From contig NZ_JAGKQQ010000001.1 in assembly GCF_017939745.1 (NCBI RefSeq), positions 3,472,001 to 3,536,000 on the forward strand: a stretch of DNA of 64,000 nucleotides. The letters run 5' to 3'. Below the pieces are notes generated by a model, which was not told where the DNA came from, did no database searches, and saw only the letters and a list, made by a program, of their open reading frames with translations. Made by a program: the position numbers and the translations under genes. This stretch comes from Gemmata palustris (GTDB lineage Bacteria > Planctomycetota > Planctomycetia > Gemmatales > Gemmataceae). Below, piece by piece: positions 16,625 through 26,295 of this stretch (the first letter of the stretch is position 1; each line of letters starts with the position of its first letter).

Positions 16625-17419
16625 TCAGGCCGCGGCCCTCAGTCGTTGACGGGCCTCGCGCATCTCTTCGGGTTCGACGCCCAGCGCTTTCAGGACGGGC
16701 CGCACCACGTCGCGGATGTAGATGCGGTCGTCGAAAATGCCCAGCTCTTGCAGCAACTTCCCGTGCGGGCCGAAATCCGGGATCAGCGTTTGCGCGGGCA
16801 TCTTGAACGTGTGAATCACCTTGTTGAGTGCTTCGAGCACGTGATCCCGGTCCCGGTCCATGAACAGCTTGGCGCCGTTCTTGAAGAACTCGAAGTGCCC
16901 GGTCTCGTCGCGTGCGAGCAGCGTCAGGGCCTTGTGGAGCGCGCCGTCGCCGGACGCCTGCGCGACCCGGCGCAGCCCGCGGTAGTTCACCGAGGTGGCG
17001 AACTCCTGGAGCGTCGTGTAAAGGATCATCTCCAGGGGCGTTTCGTAGGGCAGGTCCCACTCGCGGCTGAGAACGTCGTCCTGGAATGCGTGGACCTGCT
17101 CCACCGAGCGCGCCCCGGATTTCGTGATCCACATTTCGAGCACGAGCGAGTGCTTCGATTCCTCGTACCCCCAATTCGCCTGGAACCACGCGCGCCCGCG
17201 GCTCGACCGGACGAGGTGCATGATCTTGGAGGTGTAGTCCGGCAGGAACATCTCCACGGCCATGAACGTCTGAATGACCGACGCGATTTCCGGGTTCGGG
17301 GTGGTGGTGATTTGCTCCCACGGCACGTCGTTCAAAACGTTCCAGCGCCGGTGCGCTTCCGCTTTGTGGAAATATTCCAGGTACAAATCGTGAAACTTGC
17401 TCTCCAACTGTGCGAGCAC
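16625..17419 (-). CDS. acyl-ACP desaturase-like diiron protein
   Basis: A 264-aa ferritin-like protein resembling soluble acyl-ACP desaturases (FA_desaturase_2), which insert a double bond in ACP-bound acyl chains with a diiron centre. Seen: NDVPWEQ near the N-terminus, a helix with Glu in MAVEMFLPDYTSKI, first iron motif GYEESKHS (ExxH), LQEFATSVNYRG, and second motif ARDETGHFEFF (DExxH). GTG at 17419 was chosen because GGAG lies 7 nt before it and upstream residues look non-coding. It converges on ispD with a gap of 50 bp. Another diiron hydroxylase activity is possible. Confidence 0.75.
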   Translation of the reverse strand: MLAQLESKFHDLYLEYFHKAEAHRRWNVLNDVPWEQITTTPNPEIASVIQTFMAVEMFLPDYTSKIMHLVRSSRGRAWFQANWGYEESKHSLVLEMWITKSGARSVEQVHAFQDDVLSREWDLPYETPLEMILYTTLQEFATSVNYRGLRRVAQASGDGALHKALTLLARDETGHFEFFKNGAKLFMDRDRDHVLEALNKVIHTFKMPAQTLIPDFGPHGKLLQELGIFDDRIYIRDVVRPVLKALGVEPEEMREARQRLRAAA

Positions 17420-17867
17420 GGCAGCACTCCGGTGGCAAACGTCAAGCGGCGATTGCGCGCGTGAGTTGATGAAGGAACGACCGATCCGTCGCGAGTCCTG
17501 CGGGCAAAGCGGGTGCGGAAGGTTCCGCGAGACGGTGCGTTGCGTGGAGGGTCTCGGGCACGGCCCGACCGGTCGACGGCGACCGGACACGGTCAACGCT
17601 CAAATTACTCGGTCAGCGGGTTCAATAGCCTCTCAGTCCACAGACGGTACAGTTCGAGCGTTTTTCGATCAACACCAATTGGGCGCGGGCCACCGGCGAT
17701 CATTTGGCCGGCAAAGATAGGCGTTTTACCACCGGTGACGCCTTGAAATCAGCATTGCACGAATGATGCCACATTAAAAAATACGAGCCGTGAAGCGCGA
17801 AATGCCCGGTCGCACCCTTTGGGGCACCGGGTAGAAGCTCGCGGCGCGGGCCGACCACGTGTGGCCG
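17420..17867. other. intergenic region between desaturase and lipoprotein genes
   Basis: About 450 bp without a supported gene. The open frame upstream of the desaturase GTG has no recognisable similarity. A hairpin (CCCGGT...ACCGGG at 17809-17831) lies after the lipoprotein stop and may be its terminator; an A-rich patch TTAAAAAATACG is at 17775-17786. Confidence 0.4.
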
Positions 17868-18503
17868 CTACTTCTTCGGTTGCGTCATCATGTCTTTGGG
17901 GATGCGGAACAGGATTGGGTCCGCGAACCCAACGGGCGCGCCGTCCAGGTCCAGGTCCAGGTACTCGGCGGTTAGCGCCGCCCGGTCGAATTCGAGTAAC
18001 CCGAACCGCTTCAGATCGGTGGTGACCGGCCCGGAGCCGTAGGCCGAGTTCGGTTCGGGCGCCTTCGACTTGCGCATGACCTGTTCGAGGTTTTCGGGGA
18101 TCGGAACCAGGGGGTACCTCTTGCCCGTCTGGTCCTTCAGTGTCACCTGCCCCGGTTGGGTCCAGTTCGCGAACTGGAGCGGCTTGTTTTTGTTCCGGTT
18201 CTTGACCCAAACCATGACCATGAACCGCTCTCCGTCCGTGCTGCCGAACGGTTCGGCCGAGACCACGACGTCGTCCCGCACGGCGCGCCAAAACTTGGCC
18301 AGGAGCCGGTTCGGGTACCCGCGCCCCTCCCCGTTCTCCTCGCCCGGGCGCATGGCCCCCGGCGCGTTGTCCGCTCCGCTGTCTTGCGGCGGCGGGGCCA
18401 CCACCCGCGGTCCCGGTGGGGCCGCGGGCACCTCGGCGTCCCGGTTCTTCTTCCCGCACCCGATTACTAAAAGGCCGACCAGCAACAAAGCCGAACGCAA
18501 CAT
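17868..18503 (-). CDS. exported lipoprotein of unknown function
   Basis: A 211-aa lipoprotein. The N-terminus MLRSALLLVGLLVIGC is a signal peptide with the lipidated cysteine at residue 16, followed by a Pro/Ala-rich spacer. The folded part contains MVMVWVKNRNKNKPLQFANW and TLKDQTGKRYPLVPIPENLE, a beta-rich pattern of a domain seen in secreted planctomycete proteins that I cannot name. ATG at 18503 was chosen at the signal peptide; the open frame upstream is not coding-like. It lies downstream of no obvious partner. Confidence 0.7.
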   Translation of the reverse strand: MLRSALLLVGLLVIGCGKKNRDAEVPAAPPGPRVVAPPPQDSGADNAPGAMRPGEENGEGRGYPNRLLAKFWRAVRDDVVVSAEPFGSTDGERFMVMVWVKNRNKNKPLQFANWTQPGQVTLKDQTGKRYPLVPIPENLEQVMRKSKAPEPNSAYGSGPVTTDLKRFGLLEFDRAALTAEYLDLDLDGAPVGFADPILFRIPKDMMTQPKK

Positions 18504-18697
18504 TCTCGGAACCTCGGTTATGGCGCGGAGAGGTCGGCGGTGATTATCCGCGACCTTCGGCCGGACTGCAACGCGCCGCGGTTCCGGCGAGGAGCAGCCC
18601 AACTTACGTTTGGGCACGGGCGTGTAGTGCCGCAGCGGTGTTTGGTCCGCGCTGCGCCCGACCGGGCGCCGATACCCCGGTAACATTTGACCATTGA

Positions 18698-18739
18698 AAC
18701 GGCAACGAGCCGCAGGAATACCTGCGGCTCGTTGCCGTT
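18698..18739 (-). terminator. strong hairpin after nrdJ, 19-bp perfect stem
   Basis: AACGGCAACGAGCCGCAGG, loop of 4, and its exact complement, 22 bp after the nrdJ stop. The minus strand then reads TCAATGG, without a long U-tract. The very stable stem and its position make it the likely transcript end. Confidence 0.7.
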
Positions 18740-18760
18740 CTTCACTCTACCTATCCCCGA

Positions 18761-21700
18761 TCACCCGCAGCCGGTGGTTTCACCGCAGGTGTCGCACTTC
18801 ATGCAGGCGCCGCTGCGCACGAGCGTCATCTGCTGGCAGTTCGAGCACGGGTCGCCCTCGTAACCCTTGAGGCGTGCGGCCCGAATCCGATCGGACTGCG
18901 ACCCGGCCACCGGCGTGTAACTGTTCCGCGGCGGGAGCACGGCGGCTCCGTTGGTCGCCTTCGCATGGCCGTTCCCGTTCCCATTTCCGTTCGCGTGCCC
19001 GTTGCCGTTCGTATCGCGCGGCGGGGGCGATTGCACGGCGTCGCTGCCGGGCTTTTGGCCCCCGTTGCCGTTCGGCTTCAAATGGGCGGAGCGCGGGTGC
19101 GCGATTTCGGACTTCGCGGGCGCCTTCGGGTCCACCGTCCGCGTGCTCACCACTTCCTCGCCCTCGAAGTCGTCCTCCTCGTCGTGCAGCGAGTCCCCGC
19201 GGAGGTCTTCCGGCAGCACGTGGGCCAGGTCCTTGCGGTCCAGGTACGTGATCGCCAGTTCCCGGAAGATGTAGTCGATGATCGACGTGGACATCTTGAT
19301 GTACGGGTTCCCCTGCACCACCCCGTTCGGCTCGAAGCGCGTGAACAGGAACGCATCAATGTACTCTTCGAGCGGCACCCCGTGCTGGAGCCCGAGCGAC
19401 ACCGCGATGGCGAAGCAGTTCGTCATGCTGCGGAACGCGGCGCCCTCCTTGTGCATGTCGATGAAGATCTCGCCGAGCGTGCCGTCCTCGTACTCGCCCG
19501 TGCGGATGTACATCTTGTGGCTGCCGATGCGGGCCTTCTGCGTGTACCCCGCCCGGCGGTCCGGGAGCCGGCGCCGCTTCGCGATGTACCGGTGAACGAT
19601 CCGCTCCGTGATCCGCTCCGCGATCTGCACCGGGACCGCCTTCGGCTCGGCCTTCTCCGCTTCCGGGGTGACCGACGCGAGCAGCGCGGCCTCGGGCGAA
19701 TCGGCCACCGAGTTGAGCGGCTGGCTGAGCTTCGAGCCGTCGCGGTAGAGCGCGTTGGCCTTGGTCATCAGTTGCCACGAGAGCAGGTACGCCTTCTTCA
19801 CGTCCTCGACGGTCGCGTCGTAGGGCATGTTGATGGTCTTCGAGATGGCCCCGCTGATGTACGGCTGCGCCGCGGCCATCATGCGGATGTGCGCCTCCCA
19901 CGACAGGAACCGCTTGCCGATCTTGCCGCACTTGTTGGCACAATCGAACACCGGGTAGTGCTCGGCCTTCAGGTGCGGGGCGCCCTCGATGGTCATCGTG
20001 CCGCAGACGTAGGAGTTCGCCTCCGTGACCTGCTGCTTGCTGAAACCCAGGTGCGCGAGCAGGTCGAACGTCGGGTTCGCGAGCGCCTCGGCCGGAACCT
20101 TCAGCGTGTTCTTGACGAACTCCTCGCCCAGCGTCCACAAGTTGAACACGAACGGCAGCTCGAACGTTCCGGGGAGTTGCACTTCGATCTTCTTGAGCGC
20201 TTCGTCCGTGAACCCCTTCGCCTTGAGCACCGCGGAGTTTATGTGCGGGCACCCGTTGAGCGTGCCGGCGCCGCGGCTGTACCGCACGATGTCCTCGACC
20301 TGCCACGGGGCGTACCCCATCTTCGCGAGCGCGGGCGGCACCGACTGGTTGATGATCTTGAAGTACCCCCCGCCGGCGAGCTTCTTGAACTTCACCAGTG
20401 CGAAGTCCGGCTCGATGCCGGTGGTGTCGCAATCCATTACCAAGCCAATGGTTCCGGTCGGCGCGATGACCGTGACCTGCGCGTTCCGGTACCCGTGGCG
20501 CTCGCCGAGTTCGAGCATCCGGTCGGACTCGCGCCGCGCGGTGGCGAGCAGGTCCGCCGGGCAGTACCGGGCGTCGATGCCGACCGGGAACACGGCCAGC
20601 CCCTCGTACTCCGCGGGCGCGGCATTGTACGCGGCGCGGCGGTGGTTGCGGATCACGCGCAGCATGTGGTCGCGGTTCGCCGCGTACCGCACGAACGGCC
20701 CGACCTCCGCGGCCATTTCCGCGCTGGCGGCGTAAGCGCCCGCGTGCATGATCGCGGTGAGCGCCCCGCACTGGGCGCGGCCCTCGGGGGAGTCGTAGGG
20801 GATGCCCTGCACCATCAGCAGCGCGCCCAGATTCGCGTAGCCGAGGCCGAGCGTGCGGAAGTCGTAGGACTTCTGCGCGACGGACGGGCTCGGGAACTGC
20901 GCCATGTACACGCTGACTTCCAGAATCATCGTCCAGATGCGGACCGCGTGCCGGTACGCTTCGATGTCGAACTTGTTGGTCTTCACGTCGAAGAACGTCG
21001 TGAGATTCAGCGACGCGAGGTTGCACGCCGTGTCATCGAGGAAGAGGTACTCGGAGCACGGGTTACTCGCGCGAATCTCACCGTCGAGCGGGCACGTGTG
21101 CCACTCATTGATGGTGGTGTGGAACTGCACGCCGGGGTCGGCGCAGCTCCACGCGGCGTAGGAGATTTGCTCCCACAAGTCGCGGGCCGGGATCGTCCGC
21201 TTGGCCTTCGGCGCGCGGTTCTCCTTCTTGGCCTTTTCCAGTTCCGTGCGCCAGTACAGGTGCCACGGGCCGTTCGTCTCAACGGCCTTCATGAAGTCGT
21301 TGGGGATGCGCACCGAGTTGTTGCTGTTCTGCCCCGAAACGGTGTAGTACGCCTTCGACGTCCAGTCGGTGTCGTACTCATCAATCTCGATGCTCTTCCA
21401 CCCCTGACGCGCGAGTTGCAGCACGCGGGCGATGTAGTTTTCCGGCACGATCGCGGCGCGCGCCTCGAGTACGGCTTTGCGCAGCCCCGCGTTCTTCGCC
21501 GGGTCGTACCGCTCTTCGGCGACCGCGTGGCCGTGAATGGCCTTCATCACCGCGTTCAGGTGCTTGTTCAGCAACTTCGAGCCGGTCACGAGGTCCGCGA
21601 CCTTCAGCTCCTCGGTCACCTTCCAGTTGACGAACTCTTCGATGTCCGGGTGGTCGAGGTCGAGCACGACCATCTTCGCGGCTCGGCGCGTCGTCCCACC

Positions 21701-22489
21701 GCTCTTGATCGCCCCGGCCGCCCGATCGCCGATTTTTAGGAAGCTCATCAGCCCGGACGACTTGCCACCACCCGAAAGGGGCTCGCCCTCACCGCGCAGC
21801 GACGAGAAGTTCGATCCCGTGCCGCTGCCGTACTTGAAGATGCGGGCTTCACGCACCCACAAGTCCATGATGCCGCCGTCGTTCACCAAATCATCTGACA
21901 CATGCTGGATAAAACACGCATGGGGCGCTGGTCGCTCGTAAGCGCTTGTAGAGCGTTCAAGTTGCGCCGTGAGCGGGTTGACGAAGTGGTGGCCCTGGGG
22001 CGGGCCTTCGATGCCATAGGCCCAGTGCAGGCCGGTGTTGAACCACTGCGGACTGTTCGGGGCCGCCATCTGCATGGCGAGCATGAAGCACGTTTCGTCG
22101 TAGAACGCACGCGCATCACGCTCGGAGGTGAAGTACCCGCCCTTCCACCCCCAGTACGTCCAGCAGCCCGCGAGCCGGTGAAACACCTGGCGCGAGTCCG
22201 ATTCGCCGCCCGTCGGGGTGCTCGGAGCGTCGGGCGCGCTGCGCTGAATCCACGCGGGGACGTTTTCTTCGGCAACGTGCGCGAGGCGCTCGGGCACCCC
22301 GGCCCGGCGGAAATATTTTTGCGCGAGGATGTCGACCGCGACCTGCGACCACTTCGCGGGGACCATCACGTCGGTCATCTCGAACACGACCGAGCCGTTG
22401 GGATTGCGGATCGTGGAGGTACGCGGCGCGAACTCGATGCCGGCGAACGGGTCCTGACCCTCTCGGGTAAATTTGCGGGTGATCTGCAT
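18761..22489 (-). CDS. nrdJ: adenosylcobalamin-dependent ribonucleotide reductase (class II)
   Basis: A 1242-aa class II ribonucleotide reductase that makes deoxyribonucleotides using adenosylcobalamin, oxygen-independently. Seen: [40 protein letters not shown] with the substrate-site cysteine and radical-relay residues, [20 protein letters not shown], the C-terminal GETVGKI-like regulatory part replaced by a Gly/Asn-rich linker, and a terminal four-cysteine zinc-ribbon (CSNCQQM...[14 protein letters not shown]). Length suits the long bacterial NrdJ type. ATG at 22489 was preferred to an in-frame TTG at 22504. dcd lies upstream on the same strand, both serving dNTP supply. Confidence 0.95.
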   Translation of the reverse strand: MQITRKFTREGQDPFAGIEFAPRTSTIRNPNGSVVFEMTDVMVPAKWSQVAVDILAQKYFRRAGVPERLAHVAEENVPAWIQRSAPDAPSTPTGGESDSRQVFHRLAGCWTYWGWKGGYFTSERDARAFYDETCFMLAMQMAAPNSPQWFNTGLHWAYGIEGPPQGHHFVNPLTAQLERSTSAYERPAPHACFIQHVSDDLVNDGGIMDLWVREARIFKYGSGTGSNFSSLRGEGEPLSGGGKSSGLMSFLKIGDRAAGAIKSGGTTRRAAKMVVLDLDHPDIEEFVNWKVTEELKVADLVTGSKLLNKHLNAVMKAIHGHAVAEERYDPAKNAGLRKAVLEARAAIVPENYIARVLQLARQGWKSIEIDEYDTDWTSKAYYTVSGQNSNNSVRIPNDFMKAVETNGPWHLYWRTELEKAKKENRAPKAKRTIPARDLWEQISYAAWSCADPGVQFHTTINEWHTCPLDGEIRASNPCSEYLFLDDTACNLASLNLTTFFDVKTNKFDIEAYRHAVRIWTMILEVSVYMAQFPSPSVAQKSYDFRTLGLGYANLGALLMVQGIPYDSPEGRAQCGALTAIMHAGAYAASAEMAAEVGPFVRYAANRDHMLRVIRNHRRAAYNAAPAEYEGLAVFPVGIDARYCPADLLATARRESDRMLELGERHGYRNAQVTVIAPTGTIGLVMDCDTTGIEPDFALVKFKKLAGGGYFKIINQSVPPALAKMGYAPWQVEDIVRYSRGAGTLNGCPHINSAVLKAKGFTDEALKKIEVQLPGTFELPFVFNLWTLGEEFVKNTLKVPAEALANPTFDLLAHLGFSKQQVTEANSYVCGTMTIEGAPHLKAEHYPVFDCANKCGKIGKRFLSWEAHIRMMAAAQPYISGAISKTINMPYDATVEDVKKAYLLSWQLMTKANALYRDGSKLSQPLNSVADSPEAALLASVTPEAEKAEPKAVPVQIAERITERIVHRYIAKRRRLPDRRAGYTQKARIGSHKMYIRTGEYEDGTLGEIFIDMHKEGAAFRSMTNCFAIAVSLGLQHGVPLEEYIDAFLFTRFEPNGVVQGNPYIKMSTSIIDYIFRELAITYLDRKDLAHVLPEDLRGDSLHDEEDDFEGEEVVSTRTVDPKAPAKSEIAHPRSAHLKPNGNGGQKPGSDAVQSPPPRDTNGNGHANGNGNGNGHAKATNGAAVLPPRNSYTPVAGSQSDRIRAARLKGYEGDPCSNCQQMTLVRSGACMKCDTCGETTGCG

Positions 22490-22683
22490 AGCGGGGTCCG
22501 GCAAGATTATTGAGCGAGGAAGATCGGCCCGTCCGTGAACCGGTCTTCATGATCGCGTCGCCTGGACTTGATCGGCAGACGAAGTCACCGAGTCACGACC
22601 AAGATTGGGGGGGCTACCGAGGCGCCTCGTGCGCCTCCAGAATAATCGGCACAGACCCCCAAATTCATTCTACGCCGATTGTG

Positions 22684-22716
22684 AACACTATTCCACTATT
22701 CACTACGCTGTCAAGA
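22684..22716 (-). promoter_or_regulatory. candidate nrdJ promoter with tandem NrdR-box-like repeats
   Basis: On the plus strand CACTATTC is repeated head to tail at 22686-22693 and 22694-22701. On the minus strand these fall downstream of TTGACA (22714-22709), with TAGTGT as a possible -10 (spacer 18). NrdR boxes are AT-rich with ACACTA/TAGTGT ends; the likeness is partial. Confidence 0.35.
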
Positions 22717-22809
22717 TTGGTGCGTTCCAAATAAACCGCGAAACGCGCGCAAAAGAACGCGACGAGCACCCCGACGGGTACTCGCCGCGTTCGTGGAAAT
22801 TTCGCGATC
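22717..22809. other. remainder of dcd-nrdJ intergenic region
   Basis: The 320-bp gap between dcd and nrdJ contains the candidate promoter above and a leader of nearly 200 nt. I looked for a cobalamin riboswitch in the leader and saw no B12-box-like core. Nothing else was identified. Confidence 0.35.
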
Positions 22810-23367
22810 TCAGGTGCCCGTGCCCGGCACAAAGGGCAGCGTTAACCCGGCTTGGTCCTGGTACTTGCCCTTCTTGTCCGCGTAGCTCGTGTGGCAGACG
22901 GCTTCGCCCTTGTAGAAGAGGATCTGCGCGATGCCCTCGTTCGCGTAGATCTTGGCCGGGAGCGGAGTTGTGTTGCTGATCTCGATCGTGATCCGGCCCC
23001 GCCACTCGGGTTCCAACGGCGTCACGTTCACGATGATCCCGCACCGCGCGTAAGTGCTTTTGCCCAAGCACACGCACAGAATGTCGCGCGGGATTTCGAG
23101 GTACTCCACCGTCTCCGCGAGGGCGAAGCTGTTCGGCGGGATGATGCAGAAGTCCGCTTCGACATCGACGAACGATTTCGGGTCGAAGTTCTTGGGATCG
23201 ACCGTGCTCCCCCACACGTTGGTGAACACCTTGAAGTGCCGGTCCACGCGCACGTCGTAACCGTAACTCGTTACGCCGTAAGAGATGATACCGGGTCGGT
23301 GTTGCTGTGGAGCGAAGGGCACGATCTTCACGTCGCGCTCGATCATCCAGTCGGGTAGCACGCCCAT
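22810..23367 (-). CDS. dcd: dCTP deaminase
   Basis: A 185-aa dCTP deaminase of the dUTPase superfamily, converting dCTP to dUTP. Seen: the N-terminal [55 protein letters not shown] with the family Ser/Arg and the catalytic Glu, [25 protein letters not shown] at 23367 was chosen: GGAGGAAG precedes it, whereas an in-frame GTG at 23379 would overlap the ribosome site. It is upstream of nrdJ in the same direction. Confidence 0.93.
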   Translation of the reverse strand: MGVLPDWMIERDVKIVPFAPQQHRPGIISYGVTSYGYDVRVDRHFKVFTNVWGSTVDPKNFDPKSFVDVEADFCIIPPNSFALAETVEYLEIPRDILCVCLGKSTYARCGIIVNVTPLEPEWRGRITIEISNTTPLPAKIYANEGIAQILFYKGEAVCHTSYADKKGKYQDQAGLTLPFVPGTGT

Positions 23368-23540
23368 CCCTTCCTCCACAACGGGTCCAATCGATTATCG
23401 GCTACTTTCGCGGTCGGGATATAAGCAAACGCGCAAGAACCTCCCGGCCGGTCCGATCTGTTCAAAACTGCGGTAGCGGTGTGGTCGACCGAACCGATAC
23501 AACAAGCACACACTCACGACCGTCGACAGCGAGGACCGCG

Positions 23541-24440
23541 ATGACGTCCACCCTGTTCGTGATCGCCCTTGCCACTGCCGCGCCCGCACTCGTCCCCGAA
23601 CTGTCCACGGAAATCTGGCAGGTCGCGCCGGGCACGAGCGCGAAGGTGTGGACCGCGACCGACAAACCGAGCGAGAAGAAGCGGGCACTGGTGCTGATTC
23701 CCGGGTTGCACGTTCACCCGCTGCGCCCGGCCAAAGCGACCAAGCCGGAACTCCGCGACTGGCAGCAACCCAAAAGCGAACTCGTGAAGACGCTGGCGAA
23801 AGACTTCGACGTCTTCGCCTTCGGGTACTCGCAAACGGTGAGTGCCGATGAAGTGGCTCAAGGCCCCGGGCTGCGCGACGCGGTCGCGAACCTCCGCAAG
23901 TCCGGCTACACCGAAATCGTCCTCGTCGGCCACTCCGCCGGCGGCGTCATCAGTCGTCATTTCGTGGAGCAGAACCCGGACGCGGGGGTGTCGCGTGTGA
24001 TCGCGATCGCAGCGCCGTTCGCAGGTGCGGAAGCGGCCACGCTCAACATCGGCTACCCGAAGGTCCAGGCGCCCTTTGTGAAGTCACTCGCCCCCGAAGC
24101 TCGGAAAGAAGCGATGCGGGGCAGCAAGTTCGCTCTGAGCCCGGACGCCGAGTTCGCGTGCGTGGTGTGCCGACTGAAGCGCGGGGACACGGACGGTCTC
24201 GTACTCGTTCGCAGCCAGTGGCCCGAAGACCTTCAGCAGCTCGGCGTGCCGGCCGTAATCGCGCAGGTCAGTCACTTCGACGCGATGGAAAACGCCGCGA
24301 CCGCGAAGACGATCCTCGAACTGGCGAAAGGGAAGCTCACCCGCTGGTCAACGGAGGACGTGGACACAGCACGAAAGATCCTGTTCGGTGAACCGCCCGC
24401 CCCCGCCCGCTCGAACTTCTTAAAGCGCCAGGCAAAATAA
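23541..24440 (+). CDS. exported alpha/beta hydrolase (lipase-like)
   Basis: A 299-aa secreted or periplasmic hydrolase. A short hydrophobic N-terminus (MTSTLFVIALATAAPAL) suggests export. Seen: LVLIPGLHVHP as oxyanion strand, VLVGHSAGGVISRHFVEQ with the GHSAG nucleophile elbow, and HFDAMENAATAKTI near the end carrying a likely catalytic His. ATG at 23541 follows GAGGACCGCG. The frame extends upstream to 23307 but overlaps dcd and its promoter, and lacks a signal. It ends just before the prophage's left edge. Confidence 0.8.
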   Translation: MTSTLFVIALATAAPALVPELSTEIWQVAPGTSAKVWTATDKPSEKKRALVLIPGLHVHPLRPAKATKPELRDWQQPKSELVKTLAKDFDVFAFGYSQTVSADEVAQGPGLRDAVANLRKSGYTEIVLVGHSAGGVISRHFVEQNPDAGVSRVIAIAAPFAGAEAATLNIGYPKVQAPFVKSLAPEARKEAMRGSKFALSPDAEFACVVCRLKRGDTDGLVLVRSQWPEDLQQLGVPAVIAQVSHFDAMENAATAKTILELAKGKLTRWSTEDVDTARKILFGEPPAPARSNFLKRQAK

Positions 24441-24445
24441 CGAGT

Positions 24446-24457
24446 GACGTGGCCCCG
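24446..24457. repeat. candidate attL core, GACGTGGCCCCG
   Basis: A 12-bp sequence 6 bp after the hydrolase stop, repeated in direct orientation at 46666-46677 on the other edge of the prophage. Similarity continues weakly on the right (CCC...ATGG). Distance between copies 22220 bp. Confidence 0.4.
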
Positions 24458-24488
24458 CCCGCTTTATGGCTTGCGCCCGGGCGGGGCG
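24452..24488. terminator. hairpin after hydrolase gene
   Basis: GCCCCGCCCG and CGGGCGGGGC enclose a loop of about 15 nt, directly after the hydrolase stop. It overlaps the candidate att repeat, so half of it may be prophage-derived. Confidence 0.5.
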
Positions 24489-24565
24489 TGCGATATAAAC
24501 CATTACGGTTGAAGCAGATCGGCTAACCTCCGGGCGTTCCGGAGAGCAACCTCCAGAGTCGAGTT

Positions 24566-24587
24566 TACGGGACTACTCCCGTAAATC
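24566..24587. repeat. inverted repeat upstream of integrase
   Basis: TTTACGGGA, loop CTAC, TCCCGTAAA, about 20 bp before the integrase start. It may be an integrase arm site or an operator. Related TACTCCCGT and GTAAAC-ACTAC-GTTTAC elements occur near the right edge at 46532-46630. Confidence 0.45.
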
Positions 24588-24604
24588 CTCGTGGGAGCGC
24601 TCTC

Positions 24605-25792
24605 GTGGCTCGTCCGAAGAACCAAGCACCCGTCTACAAGCTCCACAAGACTACCGGGCTGGCCCGCTGCTGGGTCAACGGAAAGTGGATCACACTCGGA
24701 AAATACGGCTCCCCGGAGAGTCGTAACGAGTTCGCGCGCGTCTGTGCGGAACACGCGGCCGGCCTAATACCCAAACCATCCGGCCCGCAGGTTACGGAAC
24801 CGCGCCTCACCGTTGACCAGCTCTGCCTCCGGTACCTCGAACACGCGAAAGTCCATTACCGTACCCCCGACGGCAAACAAACCGATGAGGTGCGGGAAAT
24901 AAAACGATCGATGGTCTTCCTGCACAAAACTTACGGCCACACTGCGGCCCGCGAGTTCGGCCCCCTCGCGCTCGCCGCGATCCGTCAGGAGATGATTTCC
25001 GCGAACTGGTGCCGAACCCTCATTAACCGCCGGGTCGATCGGCTCAAGCGCGCCTTCAAGTGGGCGACGAGTCAGGAACTGATCCCGGTCTCTGTGTACG
25101 AAGCGCTCCGCACGCTCACCGGGCTGCAGGAGGGGCGCACCACCGCGCGCGAATCGGAACCCGTGAAACCAGTCCCGCTCGAAGTCATCCAAGCCTCACT
25201 CCCCCACATGTGCGCGCAGGTCCGCGCGATGGTCGAACTGCAACTCTACACGGGGATGCGGCCGGGCGAGGCCTGCGCCTTCAGCATGGACCAGGTCGTC
25301 ACCGACGGCGAGTTGTGGCTCTACAAGCCGCGCCAGCACAAGACCAAGCACCGCGGGAAGTCGCGCGTCATCCCGATCGGTCCCAAAGCGCGCCAAGTGC
25401 TCGAAGCCTTCATGAAAGACCGCGACTGGTCCGCGACCGCCCCATTGTTCAGCCCGGCGCAGGCAGAGAAGGAGCGGTTCGCGACGGCACGCGCCAAGGC
25501 AAAATGCGACTGGCCCATGCGCGAGAAGGCCAAGAAGCGGAAGCGCGGCGCCACCCGCGATCGGTATTCCGTCGTCGTCTACGACTCGAACGTGCGTCGG
25601 GCCGCGAAGCGTGCCGGCGTCGCGAGCTGGGCTCCTAATCAACTAAGGCACACGAAAGCGACAGACGTCCGCAGGCAGTTCGGGATCGAGGCGGCGGGCG
25701 CGATCCTCGGCCACAGCAAACTCAGCGTCACCGAGATCTACGCCGAACGCGACACCTCCCTCGCGCTGAAAGTCGCCCGTGAGGTGGGATGA
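24605..25792 (+). CDS. prophage tyrosine recombinase (integrase)
   Basis: A 395-aa site-specific recombinase. It starts at GTG with a short DNA-binding N-terminus (ARPKNQAPVYKLHKTTGLARCWVNGKW, given here in family terms as an arm-binding region), a SAM-like core-binding domain, then the catalytic domain: LYTGMRPGEACAF (Arg near residue 219), LRHTKATDVRR (Arg-His near 347-348), GHSKLSVTEIY with the nucleophile Tyr near 378. The box II His three residues before the second Arg is Asn here (PNQLRHT). It marks the left edge of the prophage and is followed by a 13-bp hairpin. Confidence 0.92.
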   Translation: MARPKNQAPVYKLHKTTGLARCWVNGKWITLGKYGSPESRNEFARVCAEHAAGLIPKPSGPQVTEPRLTVDQLCLRYLEHAKVHYRTPDGKQTDEVREIKRSMVFLHKTYGHTAAREFGPLALAAIRQEMISANWCRTLINRRVDRLKRAFKWATSQELIPVSVYEALRTLTGLQEGRTTARESEPVKPVPLEVIQASLPHMCAQVRAMVELQLYTGMRPGEACAFSMDQVVTDGELWLYKPRQHKTKHRGKSRVIPIGPKARQVLEAFMKDRDWSATAPLFSPAQAEKERFATARAKAKCDWPMREKAKKRKRGATRDRYSVVVYDSNVRRAAKRAGVASWAPNQLRHTKATDVRRQFGIEAAGAILGHSKLSVTEIYAERDTSLALKVAREVG

Positions 25793-25811
25793 GCGCGATT
25801 GACGTTTAAGC

Positions 25812-25855
25812 CGGACGTGACGAGCAACTTCACTGCCAGAGCCTCGTCACGTCCG
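25812..25855 (+). terminator. hairpin after integrase, 13-bp perfect stem
   Basis: CGGACGTGACGAG and CTCGTCACGTCCG separated by 18 nt, 20 bp after the integrase stop. No U-tract, so a terminator or processing hairpin. Confidence 0.55.
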
Positions 25856-25859
25856 ATAA

Positions 25860-26295
25860 CTATCGAAAGTGAGCTTGACACGATATTGGAAGTCGCAAAT
25901 TGTTTCGCGCCAACGACTTAAAAAAGTGGATAAAATTTCCCCGAGTTCCCCCGGAGAGTTGTTTAATTGGCGATGTCGTGGGTGTTGTAGAAAGTTCAGG
26001 AAAAACGAATTTTGGCTTCAGAACGCGAATCACTCGGCTGACGTGCCGATATGTAATTTGTTCTCGATGTGAAAAAATGACCGGTTAAAAGTGCAATGTT
26101 GCTATTTACACCGAACAATAAGCTCGGGTAAATGCGCTGGACGAAGAAGGACGAGGGCGGGGGCCACCGTGAGAAAGTACCCCCGCACCCCGTGTAACTG
26201 TCCCACCGTGAGGCGGGGCCGGAACGCTGCTCTATTTACGCGAGATGCGTAAGCAGGTCAAGCCGTTTCGCGCCCCTCATTAAGAAGGGTCGCGC
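25860..26295. other. AT-rich segment with no firm gene
   Basis: From about 25870 to 26125 the sequence is visibly AT-richer than everything around it. It holds two overlapping short frames; the one at 25900-26088 (62 codons, listed separately) is the more protein-like. 26140-26295 has only GC-rich, non-coding-looking DNA before the next gene. Confidence 0.4.
25900..26088 (+). pseudogene. possible gene remnant with Cys pair
   Basis: A 62-codon frame in the AT-rich patch. It contains a fairly protein-like stretch, GDVVGVVESSGKTNFGF, and ends CRYVICSRCEKMTG with a C-x2-C pair, which could be part of a zinc-binding fold. No ribosome site and no recognisable family. Base composition differs from its neighbours, so it may be a fragment of a transferred gene. 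An alternative frame at 25869-26072 is less convincing. Confidence 0.25.

Noticed and set aside
18965-21739. 924-codon plus-strand frame opposite nrdJ
   Set aside because: Antisense shadow due to high GC at third positions; nrdJ is unmistakable.
22490-22809. Cobalamin riboswitch in the nrdJ leader
   Set aside because: No B12-box-like core or expected helices could be found.
24441-24604. tRNA gene as prophage target
   Set aside because: No tRNA-like sequence at either edge.
25869-26072. 67-codon frame in the AT-rich patch
   Set aside because: No ribosome site and composition less protein-like than the overlapping frame.
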